A stretch of DNA of 64,000 nucleotides from Eublepharis macularius (GCF_028583425.1 NC_072790.1:63574052-63638051); one strand, 5' to 3'. Positions 1-8,743 are shown, counted from the first letter of the stretch. The notes: a model not told the origin generated them from the letters alone. Made by a program: numbers and translations.

Positions 1-1092
1 ATTAGGCTTTCTTGTAGAGCAAGCAGGAGCAAACAATTGACATCTCTCTCTCTCTCTAGAGAATTAGACTTTCTTCAAGCATTCTTCAGTGTTCAACTGC
101 AGCATTTGTGCAGCAGGTTTCTATTTTTCTCTTTTGTGAATATGAATTCTAAGTGTCAAAATCTGTCAATATTTCATTTTTATTAAATAATAAATGAAAA
201 TATAATGCAAATAAATGAAAATTAACTCATAACATTTGTAAAAAAAAATACTCTGAAATGTTTCATATTTGTGTTTGTGTGTTATCAAAAGCAGATGGGA
301 AAATGTTGAAATGAAAGAAAGATAAGAAGGACTTAGAAAAGTTCTCTCTTCTTGTATCAGTGCATACACACCCAAAAGGCAAGCAATAAAAAGATATAAG
401 GGGAAAAGTCAAGTGAAATCCACTCTAGTTATATAATTATTTTAAAGTCCTCCTTATCATTTGAATGTGGAGTGTGGAAGTTTTTTGTTACTGTGAGTCG
501 TTTTGCAATCAAGGCAAGAGATATCAAGAATTTCTTCCAAACGTTTTTGGAATTCATCCAAGATGGCTACTGACTTTAAGAAAATCAAGATTAGCCCTCC
601 TCTGAAATGTATGACAGTTTGTTCAGCTTATGGTTGTAATAAATCAAATAGCTGCTTAGGGTCTTATAAAAATGCCTTGTTATCTCTGAGCATACTAGTA
701 TCAACCAGTGAATTCTAGAAAACCGTTTAAGCACAACTGAAAATACACCTGTGCCTATGGAGGACATACATCCTGTCTTATACAGGACAAGCTTGCTTTA
801 AGTTGGTACCAATATGGCATCAGATGTCATAAATCCAGCTTCTCTTCATGCCCTGCAGCCAGCCATGAACGTGTGGCAGTCTAGCAGGCCTGCACAGGTG
901 CAGAACCACTTCTGCACAGCCTGTAAGCCCAGCCAGCAGTCTGCGGGAAAGGGAGGAGGGGATAATTTTGCCCCCTGACCCCTCTCAATGCCATGTTCCA
1001 CACTCAGCCTCCCCCTGCCAGTTTACCTCAGCTAAGTAGGCTGCTTGCCCACTCCTTTAAGGCCTCAGCTCTGGAAAGGAGAAGGATGTGAC
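1..1092. other. Anonymous left flank of the ERV
   Basis: No gene, RNA or clear transposon is seen. The first 720 bases are AT-rich with a short CT-dinucleotide run near 43-58. Bases 840-1090 are GC-richer with several pyrimidine tracts. The segment ends in the AGAG that is duplicated beyond the 3' LTR. Confidence 0.5.
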
Positions 1093-1096
1093 AGAG
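1093..1096. repeat. Target-site duplication of ERV, left copy (AGAG)
   Basis: The four bases AGAG immediately before the 5' LTR recur at 14077-14080 immediately after the 3' LTR. A 4-bp duplication is typical of gammaretrovirus-like integrases. Five- and six-base alternatives do not match. The short length makes chance agreement possible, but it fits LTR ends of TG...CA form. Confidence 0.75.
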
Positions 1097-2068
1097 TGTT
1101 GCCAAGTAGGCCCCCTCCCCTGCTTTAAGGCCTGCCATGAACTGTGTTAAAGTTTCCTGCGCTACTGTTTCACTGCTGCACAAAGATTGCTTTGCACGTG
1201 TGTGCTCTGATACACGTGTCAGTTTCCTGCCTGCGTGTCAATTGCCTTGCTGCTGTTATAGACTGTGTAGTTTACTGACTCCATGTTTGGCTAACTGCAC
1301 AAAAGGACTCTCTTTCTGGGCAGCCCTGCCCTGACCTGTATCTGGAATTCCCAGTGTGTGTTTGGACTTTGCTACAAGTGTGCCCCATGCCTGCATTGCC
1401 ATCTGCCACGGACCGTGCCTGTTCCCTGCTTTGGACTGTGTTTTGTGTGCTGTTCCCCCTGCCTCCATGGAAGCCTGCCTCATATGGGCCCAAGCCGCTG
1501 CTAGCAGCCGGGCGCCAGCCGGGGAAACCTCCAGCGAGCCTGGCTAGGCGCTCCCTGGTCAGTTCCCGCCTGGAGCCTCCCGCGGGCCGGTCGCCGAGCT
1601 TGCCCTCGCTATCGGGCAGCCTGCTATCCAGCCCCAGCTATGCCCAGCCGGCATCCATGTTCTTAGGCAGCCAGAAGACCCTGGGAAGAAGACTGCTTTG
1701 AGAAGCCATTTCGGCGAAGCGGGCACACCACGTCCGCAGCGAGAGCCCCTCGCCCCGCTCTGCATATCTTAGGAGCCGCCCCGGAGAAGAACTAAGTGCC
1801 GACCATCCCAAGCACTTAGAGAATGCATCTCAAAGAAACCTCCGCATTCCAGAGCTGATGACATCAGGACAAGCCCTGTCCGCTGGAACATCCTTTCAGC
1901 CCACTTGGATTTCCCCCTCCCTCTTTTGTCCCCTCTTCCTGAGGTGTCACTTATCACGATCTGATTACCAAAGTGGCCCATCCAAGCCATTCAGTGACCC
2001 ATTAGACCCTTTGTTTTAATCTGTGAGAACCACCAAGTACAGCACCTGCCCCAGGGTACGTTTTGGGG

Positions 2069-2076
2069 TATTTAAG
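2069..2076 (+). promoter_or_regulatory. Candidate LTR promoter TATA box (5' copy)
   Basis: TATTTAAG lies in a GC-richer context (GGGG before, CTGG after). It is the only good TATA-like site in the downstream half of the LTR. Transcription would start around 2095-2105. The identical site in the 3' LTR is at 13618-13625. Confidence 0.55.
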
Positions 2077-2467
2077 CTGGTCTCCCAGACCACTCGGTGC
2101 TTAGGCCATTCCTATCCAGACCCCCCCCCTTTGCTGTCCGTGGCCTCGGCCATTCCCTATCCAGACCTCCTTGCTGTCCGTCTGTGGTCCCAGTGCTGGC
2201 ATTGGGCCACCCTCGCTGCCGTGTCTCTGCTTCGCTCCAGGATTGTGAGTATTTCCCTTACCATCGTTGGGAACCCGCTAATGCGAATGTCTCTGTATTT
2301 CCTACTCTGTATTTCTTAGACCTTGTGTGTTCCTTGTATGATTGTGCAAGCTAGGCTTACGCTACACTCAATACACGTGTTTGGAACTTATTCGTTGTCT
2401 GCCTCTTTTTCACTAGAGTGTCTGGGATCGGGACCTCCGTATACATAGGTTATGATCCTCGCTTAAT

Positions 2468-2511
2468 ATTAAAGTTACAGACTGCTATAGCTAATTCCCC
2501 ATTATAATAAA
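2468..2511 (+). promoter_or_regulatory. Candidate polyadenylation signals in 5' LTR
   Basis: ATTAAA at 2468-2473 and AATAAA at 2506-2511 lie near the LTR end. The second is only 17 nt from the terminus, which leaves almost no U5, so ATTAAA may be the functional one. A non-canonical AATACA near 2370 followed by a T-rich stretch is a third option. The same sites occur in the 3' LTR (14016-14021, 14054-14059). Confidence 0.4.
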
Positions 2512-2534
2512 GAGCAGTTCTGGTAACAGTTTAC

Positions 2535-2555
2535 TGGTGGAGAATATGCGGGCAT
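2535..2555 (+). promoter_or_regulatory. Putative primer binding site, tRNA-Ala-like with 2-nt insertion
   Basis: TGGTGGAGAAT followed by GCGGGCAT, separated by an extra AT, starts six bases after the LTR. From memory, vertebrate tRNA-Ala of the type ending ATTCTCCA plus CCA would give TGGTGGAGAATG(C/T)GGGCAT. The agreement is good except for the two inserted bases. The CCA complement TGG is in the expected place. Confidence 0.55.
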
Positions 2556-2559
2556 AACC

Positions 2560-2608
2560 CAGTTCGTGTGAATACACGTGAGTCGACACGCGTGTCTTCA
2601 GCGAACTG
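2560..2608 (+). promoter_or_regulatory. Candidate dimer-initiation hairpin with 12-bp palindrome
   Basis: CAGTTCG (2560-2566) is the exact reverse complement of CGAACTG (2602-2608). It encloses a perfect 12-base palindrome, GACACGCGTGTC (2585-2596), and a smaller one, CACGTG (2575-2580). A palindrome displayed in a leader hairpin just after the primer binding site is how retroviral genomic RNA dimer-initiation sites are built. The function is inferred. Confidence 0.5.
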
Positions 2609-3125
2609 ACTTAGAGGAAAATTTTCCAGACCTCAGTGTAAAGAGCACAATTTAGCTCAGGGAATTAAAAGTGTGAGTGTGTGTGGCTCTAGCGAGCATT
2701 TCTATCTTGTGGGTTGGCTTTTCCCCATTTCCTCCTTCAGCCAGCTTTGGACTACTTGCCTTTTGTGGTGCACCACGAGGCCCTCCAGCCGTTATAACCG
2801 GTGTACTGTGGGTGAGGACCTCTGAACTGGTGAAGTTCCTGGCCACCTTCCGGGCCGCCTAAACGCGTCTATGTGGGTGGGATCCCAGAAGTAGGCTCTC
2901 TCTATAGATATATTTATACATCCTGAAGCAGCACATATAAAATTCTCTTCCGCCCTCCCCCGTCTCTCCTAAGTCCACCCAAACCCCGTTCCTGCCAGCA
3001 CTTAGGCTTCAATCCCCGCTCCGGAGGAAACGTGAAGGGATCGATAGTCCGTTCGTTTAGTTTAGCTTTGGGAATCTGAAGCCAGGTTCCTGAAGCCCCG
3101 CGGCAGCCTGCCGCACCGTGCTTAA
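2609..3125 (+). other. ERV leader, upstream part
   Basis: Noncoding, GC-rich leader. GTGGGTGAGGACC near 2808-2820 is a possible splice donor for the env message, but no donor can be assigned with confidence. Nothing else is recognised. Confidence 0.4.
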
Positions 3126-3381
3126 GAGTTTTAAGGTAGACTCTTGGGCACCTTTCCGCTTGCGAGTTTTAAGTCAGACTCGTGGGCGCACCTCGCTTGG
3201 GAGTCAGTGGGACTCTTGGGCACGCTTTTGCTTGGGAGTTGTTAGAACTCTTGAGCGCTTTTTCCGCTTGGGAGTATTGTAGTTTTACTCCTGAGCACTT
3301 TTGCTTGGGGACGTGCAGAGGCAGTCCTTGAGCGCATTTAGTCTTTTGGTCGAGGCTTGGAGACAGTTTAACCGTTTGTCT
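3126..3381 (+). repeat. Tandem array of covarying small hairpins in ERV leader
   Basis: Units start at 3126, 3164, 3201, 3236, 3272, 3309 and 3361, spaced 35-38 nt except for the last. Each opens with a short inverted repeat: GAGTT/GACTC, GAGTT/GACTC, GAGTC/GACTC, GAGTT/AACTC, GAGTA/TACTC, GGAC/GTCC and AGACA/TGTCT. The fifth stem position changes in a compensating way (C-G, T-A, A-T, T-G). Linkers are related, of form TTGGGCAC or TTGAGCGC followed by a T-rich stretch and GCTTGG. The array probably folds as a row of RNA hairpins. Retroviral leaders hold packaging signals, so encapsidation is the leading guess. Confidence 0.7.
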
Positions 3382-3665
3382 CTGAGCATGAGGCCTGGGG
3401 ACACTTTGAGTTTAGTTCTTGGGCAGAGAGCTTGAGAGCATTTTGGCTTCTAAGCAGAGGCTTGGGAGCATTTCTGGTTGCCTGAGCAGAGGCTTGGGAG
3501 ACCCCCTTAGTTGCAGTTTCTGAGCAGAGGTTTGGGAACACTTTTTGGTTTTCTGAGCACAGAGGCTTGGGAAACCCCTGAGCTTTGGCTTCTGAGCAGA
3601 GGCTTGGGAGCACTGAGCGTGTTGATTCTTGGGCTTAGAGAGCTTGAGAGCACCTTCTGAGCCAG
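3382..3665 (+). repeat. Degenerate tandem repeat, second half of leader array
   Basis: About eight further units of 31-40 nt share the core TGAGCAGAGGCTTGGGA followed by GCA or ACCCC and a T-rich tract. They resemble the linkers of the preceding array, but the GAGT/ACTC stem is no longer clear. Together the two blocks span about 540 bp. Confidence 0.65.
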
Positions 3666-3967
3666 TAAACTTTTCCTGGTCCCGTGGCTTGTAGGCAAGC
3701 TTAAAACGGGAGTAGGAATTTTCCTTCTCCCCCGGTGGAGAAGAGCCGAGTGTAGAACCCTTAAAAATCCCCTTGTGAACCTAAAAGTAGAACCTTAAAA
3801 CCCCCTGGTAAAAACCCTTGAGGACCTGAGGGAAGGATAAACCTCCCAAAAGGAACATAGAGAGGAAGAAGTTGTTAAAACCCTTGAGCAGCTTTAATCG
3901 CCCCACCCCTGGTGTCGCTGATCTACTCTTTAACCTCTCCCGAGGTCAGCCTTAAACGAAAGTAAAA
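3666..3967 (+). other. ERV leader, pre-gag segment
   Basis: A-rich noncoding sequence with repeated AACCC/CCTTGA words, such as CCCTTGAGGACC and CCCTTGAGCAGC. It ends in AAAGTAAAAATG, where the gag start has A at -3. No ORF of note. Confidence 0.4.
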
Positions 3968-5800
3968 ATGTACCGGGCAAACCCCACCGTGCCCCGCCTG
4001 GAGAAGTGGCTAGTTAAGAAGGGAGATTGCCCTTGGGAAGCCGGTTCCTTCAAGGGACCTGACCCGCTCCAGATAGTCAGAAGTGCCTTCCAAGATTTTT
4101 GTGAGAAAGAGAAGCCCAAGTCGAGCAAGAAGGACAGATACGGAGCTTGGGCACTTTTTACTGCCTTACAGGACAGCGTGTCCCTGATAAATAAATTACA
4201 TATTGCGCAGGAAGATAGTGAGCAGGAAATAGAGAGGCTCAGATTGGCCCAAGACAAAGAAAGGAAGGAGCTAGAGGAAAAAGCAAAGAGAGAACAGGAC
4301 GCCCTGCACCTAGAAATCCAGAGTCTCAGGGCCAAACTAGTCGAACAGGAGAGAGACCATGAGGAGAAAGCAGTTGAGTGGCGCGCTGAACGCGTCAATT
4401 TCATATTAGAAAAACAAGGACTAACCACTGCCCTCCAGGACGCTCAGCACAAGGCTGAAATGGCCACCGCTCGTGCCGATATGGCTGAGCACGCAGTAAT
4501 TGAAGGACAGGAGAAAAGTGCCAAATTAACCCATGCCGCCCAGTTCATGGCAGAGCATAACCACTCCAAGGTAACCTCCGCGGACCACTCCGCTTGTAAG
4601 AGGGAGCTAGAGGCCCTAAAGCAGCACCTGGGAATGCAGCAGGCCGTAATTTCCGCCGTGCATCCCGCAGCCCTCTTGGCCCTCCCCGAAGGTAGTACCG
4701 ACAGTTGGTCACCTCCTTCGCCCCAGCCCGAGGAAGCTCCACAGCCCCTCCATCCGATAGCTACCAAAGAAATTGTCACCACAGACGATGATGGCAGGAA
4801 GACAGACCGAATAGTTAAGGAAACCCGCAATTGGAGGCCCGATGAGCTCCAAGCCATAGCGGACCGAATGGGACCCCTGAACCGAGACTCAGCTATACAA
4901 TGGTTTGCTCACGTGACCATGTCCCAGCCCTCCGCCAGTGGCTCCGATGTAGCTCAGCTGGCCCGCCATTGTGCCAGCCCCGAAATAGTCACCTCCCTCA
5001 ACGCATATATTTCTAACCGGAGACTAGCCACTCGCAGTCAGTATGGTGCCATGAAAGAGTTGTGCGCCTTCCTCTGGCCTACCAAGAGCTTGAAGGCCTT
5101 ATACATAGCAGAATCTCAAAAACCCGGAGAGGACCCAGAGGCATATTTAGCCAGAAAGCAGCTCCTAGCCGAACTAGCAGACGAGGTAGACTTAGACTTG
5201 AGCGACATGCCTGACTTCGATGACTTAGAGTTTAGGAGAGCAGTCATAGATGGGCTCAACAGCACCACTCGCCTGGCCCTGGCAGGAGTCGAACCCGGGA
5301 GTATCTCATGGGGAGAGCTGGAGTCTCGCATCAGGAGCATTGCTGGCCTGTTGCGAGAAACCGGCGCCATCCGCCATGTGAAGTCCCCGGCCTCCCATAG
5401 GAAGGAGAGTGAGCCCATCAACACAGTCACGTATGCCAACCATGGTCCCCACTCCCAATATCGGCCTCAAGGGCATAGCTCGTACTCGGAGCCTAGAGGT
5501 GGCATCTTGCGTGGGAGAAGCGGTAGCTTCAGCCGGGGCCGCAGCCAGAGGGACTCCCATCCAGGAGTAACCTTTGCGCCCACTCCCAGTCACTACCCTT
5601 CCTCCCCACAGGTACCCTCTGAGCCCTGGAGACCTGCGCTGCCCTCGGCACCCCCGCCCCCTCGGGCACCTCACCCCTACAATCACCAGGTCTACCCTCC
5701 CCCAAGTCAGGCTGACTCCTGGAGACCGCAGCCAAAGGACCATGAGGAGCCCTCTGACCTAGGAGAGCCGCCACCAGCTGGGAACCCCTTTTTCCAATAG
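3968..5800 (+). CDS. gag: Gag-like polyprotein (610 aa)
   Basis: This intact 610-codon frame is called gag from its position after the leader and from its layout. Residues 1-65 form a basic, Trp-containing N-terminal domain without an N-terminal glycine for myristoylation. Residues about 70-220 are a long charged coiled coil. Residues about 235-265 are a Pro-rich linker. Residues about 285-470 are a helical, capsid-like region. In it, GEDPEAYLARKQLLAEL (387-403) resembles the start of a retroviral major homology region. Residues 509-530 are RG/RS-rich. A Pro-rich tail carries PSAP (559-562), a classic TSG101-binding late-domain motif. There is no CCHC zinc knuckle. RNA binding would fall to the RG/RS box, a trait shared with foamy viruses. 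The frame ends in UAG and stays open beyond it. No frameshift or internal stop is present, so it may be functional. Confidence 0.85.
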   Translation: MYRANPTVPRLEKWLVKKGDCPWEAGSFKGPDPLQIVRSAFQDFCEKEKPKSSKKDRYGAWALFTALQDSVSLINKLHIAQEDSEQEIERLRLAQDKERKELEEKAKREQDALHLEIQSLRAKLVEQERDHEEKAVEWRAERVNFILEKQGLTTALQDAQHKAEMATARADMAEHAVIEGQEKSAKLTHAAQFMAEHNHSKVTSADHSACKRELEALKQHLGMQQAVISAVHPAALLALPEGSTDSWSPPSPQPEEAPQPLHPIATKEIVTTDDDGRKTDRIVKETRNWRPDELQAIADRMGPLNRDSAIQWFAHVTMSQPSASGSDVAQLARHCASPEIVTSLNAYISNRRLATRSQYGAMKELCAFLWPTKSLKALYIAESQKPGEDPEAYLARKQLLAELADEVDLDLSDMPDFDDLEFRRAVIDGLNSTTRLALAGVEPGSISWGELESRIRSIAGLLRETGAIRHVKSPASHRKESEPINTVTYANHGPHSQYRPQGHSSYSEPRGGILRGRSGSFSRGRSQRDSHPGVTFAPTPSHYPSSPQVPSEPWRPALPSAPPPPRAPHPYNHQVYPPPSQADSWRPQPKDHEEPSDLGEPPPAGNPFFQ

Positions 5801-5852
5801 GGATGCCCGGGGGTCACACATTATTCTCCCCACTTAACTGCCTGTGGGAGAA
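5798..5852 (+). promoter_or_regulatory. Candidate UAG readthrough site with downstream hairpin
   Basis: The gag frame ends CAA UAG GGA and the same frame is open for 405 more codons. A hairpin with arms 5824-5833 (TTCTCCCCAC) and 5844-5852 (GTGGGAGAA), one bulged C, starts 23 nt after the stop. The G-run at 5809-5813 could pair with downstream C-runs to form a pseudoknot. Gammaretroviruses make Gag-Pol by suppressing a UAG followed by G with a pseudoknot downstream. The arrangement here is analogous, but the downstream frame is not pol. Confidence 0.5.
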
Positions 5853-7018
5853 AACCAAAGGTTGAGGCTAGCCTTCGACCTCCGGGAACTAAAAATAGCT
5901 GGAAACATAAAAGAGAGAAGGAAAGATTCCAAAGGGTGATTCGCACCCAGAACCCAGCACCAACTTTGCCAGACACCTCTGAAAGAAACCAGGCAGAGCT
6001 GCAAAATAAAATCCATGAGCTCATAAGTGTAAATAGGGAACAGAATTTAAAAATAAATGATCTTAATAAAGAGAATGAGGAATTAAAAGAAAAATTAAAA
6101 GCTTGCACAATAGAGAAAGAGCAGCTCCACAATAAATTCCTTAGCATGCAGACTTTGCTGGAGAACCAGAATAATGAAACTGCCACTTTAAAAACCCTGA
6201 TGCAAAATCTCCTGGAATCCCAGAGACTCACTGAGGCCAGATTAAAGACTTTGGAGGAACAATCAGTGATTGAATCAGCACCCCGCCCCGCCAAAGGCAG
6301 TGAAGCATGTAGCCAGTCACCTTTGCCTCCAATTTCTGCCTCAGCCCCCATGCCCAAGAAGCCAGAATTCACTTTAGCCTCTGAGCATGTGCAGAGTTTA
6401 AAAGTCATTCCCCAAGAAATTGTCTTGGCTCCCATAGACTGCCCCCAGCCAAGCTATACACAGCCCACCGTGACTGTGCCCTCTTGCAATGATCCTGAAG
6501 AACAGGTAAACAAAAGTAAAAATGCAGTTCCTTTAAAAGAATTAAATTGCTTTGAGAATCCAGTGCTTGCAACTACACACCAAATAGCTTTCTCTCAGCC
6601 TTCCCTGACTAACACCACTGAAGAAAACCTTATGTTGTGCCTGCATGGTTTAGTAGTGCTCGAGCTAATTCAGAGATATTTGTGTATCTGTTTCCATGTT
6701 TTAAAAGGCTCAAGCCCAAAACTTAATGAAAAGGTAGAGCCTCCAGCAGTAAGTGCAGTCAGGAATGTAATAATGCAACTGAGCAGACTCCAGAAAGAAT
6801 CCCAGTTGCTAGCAGCGTCTAAAACAAACTGTTCCCACTCAGCACTACACCCCCACCCCTCATTGAAATGGAAAAACTGGCCAGACCAGGATTCTGACCT
6901 CCTCCCAGTTCTTCCTTTTGTCCTCTCCCAGGCTGAAGTAAGCCCAAATAAATGTAATCACTGGTTCCCTGTCAGAATTTGGAAGGGATTGGAACCAGGA
7001 GTGGAAAAGCCACCTTAA
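5801..7018 (+). CDS. Post-gag in-frame ORF, coiled-coil protein of unknown origin (no pol)
   Basis: Directly after the gag UAG the same frame is open for 405 codons to TAA at 7016-7018. No ATG begins it. A GTG at 5936 is sometimes taken as its start, but the frame is already open upstream, so readthrough is the simplest way to express it. The first 45 codons are basic. Codons from about 5975 to 6265 encode a Leu/Glu/Lys/Asn-rich coiled coil. The rest is Ser/Pro-rich and low in structure, with a short hydrophobic patch near 6650-6700. No protease DTG/DSG, RT or integrase signature is seen. Base composition is A-rich, unlike GC-rich gag, which suggests a different origin such as a captured host sequence or another element's gag. 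I do not recognise the protein. Confidence refers to it being a real translated frame. Confidence 0.5.
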   Translation, partial: GCPGVTHYSPHLTACGRKPKVEASLRPPGTKNSWKHKREKERFQRVIRTQNPAPTLPDTSERNQAELQNKIHELISVNREQNLKINDLNKENEELKEKLKACTIEKEQLHNKFLSMQTLLENQNNETATLKTLMQNLLESQRLTEARLKTLEEQSVIESAPRPAKGSEACSQSPLPPISASAPMPKKPEFTLASEHVQSLKVIPQEIVLAPIDCPQPSYTQPTVTVPSCNDPEEQVNKSKNAVPLKELNCFENPVLATTHQIAFSQPSLTNTTEENLMLCLHGLVVLELIQRYLCICFHVLKGSSPKLNEKVEPPAVSAVRNVIMQLSRLQKESQLLAASKTNCSHSALHPHPSLKWKNWPDQDSDLLPVLPFVLSQAEVSPNKCNHWFPVRIWKGLEPGVEKPP

Positions 7019-8599
7019 GGAGACTTGAGTTCAAGTCCCTGCAGCCCCCGTCCCTTTTCGTTGTGCAGTCTTAACTTTACGTGTGTGTGAACCTGAAGCC
7101 CAATTCCCTTTTGAAATTAGATGTAAAAAGCCAACTTGGCTTCATATAATCATTTAGTGTTTTTGTTATTTCTTCTCAGTTCTATTCTTTAACTTCATTA
7201 GGCGGGCCCCACAGTTGGGACCCTTGGGGAAGACACGGCAACCAAAGCCAAATAGGACCACCACCGAGAGTGATTCTTAATTGGATTGTAAGCCGCATGT
7301 TCGGAAAAAATTGCACAGGCAAAAGAGATTTGCTGTGTGTGAAAGTGTTTGGAGAGGCTTTAGCCCAAAAGTGAATGTAGTCTTCCAACGTTGAAACCAC
7401 CAAAAAAGGTGATTTCTTTGTTTGAAAACATTTCACCCGCCGTGCTGGTGAAGATCCCGCATCTACGTAGATTCGGGGTCTCACCTGCCAGACCCACGCT
7501 TTTGCATGATGGTCGGCTTTGGCTTTGAGGGCCGTGCCTCCCCTGGAAAAGGACCCCCAGATCGCCCAATATCCCTCTTTTACTAATGTTCATATTCGTC
7601 ATGGTGAGTTGCTATACGGCGCCACCAGCCAGTACGCTTTAGTGCACAAGTAAAAGACCCGCCAGTACTCTGTAAATATGTGCCCTCTGGAATATGTTAT
7701 TGAGGTGCGTTCGCCACGCACAAGGGGCAGCGTGCCTCATTTACATAGCCAGAATCCCCCGCGCCAAGATGACCCCCAAATAACCCAGACCCAGTGGCGC
7801 CGGCAGATCTCGGCCGCCTCCGCCGCTTTTCGATAAACGCCGCCGAGCGCCCTCGGCTCCACCTCGGCCCTTTCCGCCAGCAGCCACCCACCCCACGTAA
7901 TCTTTTCCCTTGCCCGTACCATACAAGGGAAAAGAAGGGGGGGAGACATATTGAAGTTATAATGAAGCCCTGCCAGGCCCTCCAAGTGAGGGCAACCTGA
8001 AAATAACCCACGCCCGTGTGCTTTTGCTTTGTGTGTTTCTTTCTTTTAACATGAAATTGGGGCCTCCCGAGGGAGTCCCTCCAAAAATTGATCCTAGGAA
8101 AAAATGGTCCGCTGAAATACATACATGAGGTCCTGCAAAAAAGCAGAGGGAAAAAGGCAAAGCAAAAGCAAACCATCATAAAACATACCTTCAACCCTAA
8201 CCTCATCTACTTAAAAATTATTTTAGAAAAATAGAACGAAGGTCTCCTTTAGCAGCAACCCTTATAGTTAATGGAAACCGCTCTCTAGTTTTTTTTCCTT
8301 TTAGAACGGCAAGGCCAGGCCGAGCCGGACCGATAGCTCTCAGCCCGCAAAGTAAAAGCAGCCCGCCGCCAAGCAAGGGGCACCTGAAGGCCACATAGCC
8401 TAGGCACCCAGGGACCCCTGGGGCGAGTTTGCATAATCCCGCCTAACGTACAGCCAACCCGTGCTCGACGCAAAGACGTTACCCTCTGAAATATACATGC
8501 TTTAGAAAGAAACCTTCGCACAGGAGTTCCCCAGAGCAACAAGCTGGAAGGCTCGCTTAGTGCTCCGGGACTTCTCGTTCGAACCCCGCCTAATAAACA
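7019..8599 (+). other. Noncoding interval where pol would be expected to end
   Basis: About 1.6 kb without a long + strand ORF. All short frames are broken, and none reads as reverse transcriptase, RNase H or integrase. A pyrimidine tract ending TTCTTCTCAG near 7168-7180 could be a splice acceptor. Composition shifts to GC-rich after 7200, with a GC-rich block at 7780-7880. The origin of the segment is unknown. Confidence 0.5.
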
Positions 8600-8619
8600 G
8601 TGCTGGCAGAAAAACGCTC

Positions 8620-8695
8620 TCCCTTTTTCTTTTTCCTCCTTTACTTCATTTATTTTGCTGCAACAAACTCAGGGAGCCTGTACTTATATCCGCAG
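8620..8695 (+). promoter_or_regulatory. Candidate env splice acceptors
   Basis: A long pyrimidine tract (CTCTCCCTTTTTCTTTTTCC and onward from about 8616) is followed by AACTCAG ending at 8672, and by ATCCGCAG ending at 8695. Either could be the 3' splice site for a subgenomic env mRNA. The next in-frame ATG after both is 8744, which begins a good signal peptide. Confidence 0.6.
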
Positions 8696-8743
8696 GTCTC
8701 CCCAGGATATTTTCGCCACAAAAAGGAAAAGGAAGGCCAGGAG

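Larger units (their letters stand above)
1097..2528 (+). repeat. 5' long terminal repeat (1432 bp)
   Basis: Begins TGTTGCCAAGTAGG and ends TTCTGGTAACA. It matches 12646-14076 base for base except for one transition near 1386 and one extra C in the C-run near 2121. A TATA-like box lies at 2069-2076, and possible poly(A) signals at 2468-2473 and 2506-2511. That implies a long U3 of about 1 kb. The U3 is C/T-rich and CpG-containing, and includes a 115-codon ORF (1354-1701) that is probably fortuitous. The exact U3/R/U5 borders cannot be fixed without transcript ends. Confidence 0.97.

Noticed and set aside
4444..4857. 137-codon minus ORF inside gag
   Set aside because: Antisense shadow of the gag frame. 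The same applies to minus ORFs at 3952-4428, 5116-5439 and 5306-5743.
5821..6435. 204-codon minus ORF opposite the readthrough frame
   Set aside because: It mirrors an A-rich coiled-coil frame, so the lack of stops is expected. Ser/Phe/Leu-rich, with no protein features.
5936..7018. Post-gag ORF as an independent gene starting at 5936
   Set aside because: The codon at 5936 is GTG, and the frame is already open from the gag UAG at 5798. A readthrough extension explains it better than a separate start.
5801..8599. Hidden pol gene
   Set aside because: No frame shows a DTG/DSG protease, a YxDD-type RT or integrase-like sequence. All frames after 7018 are short.
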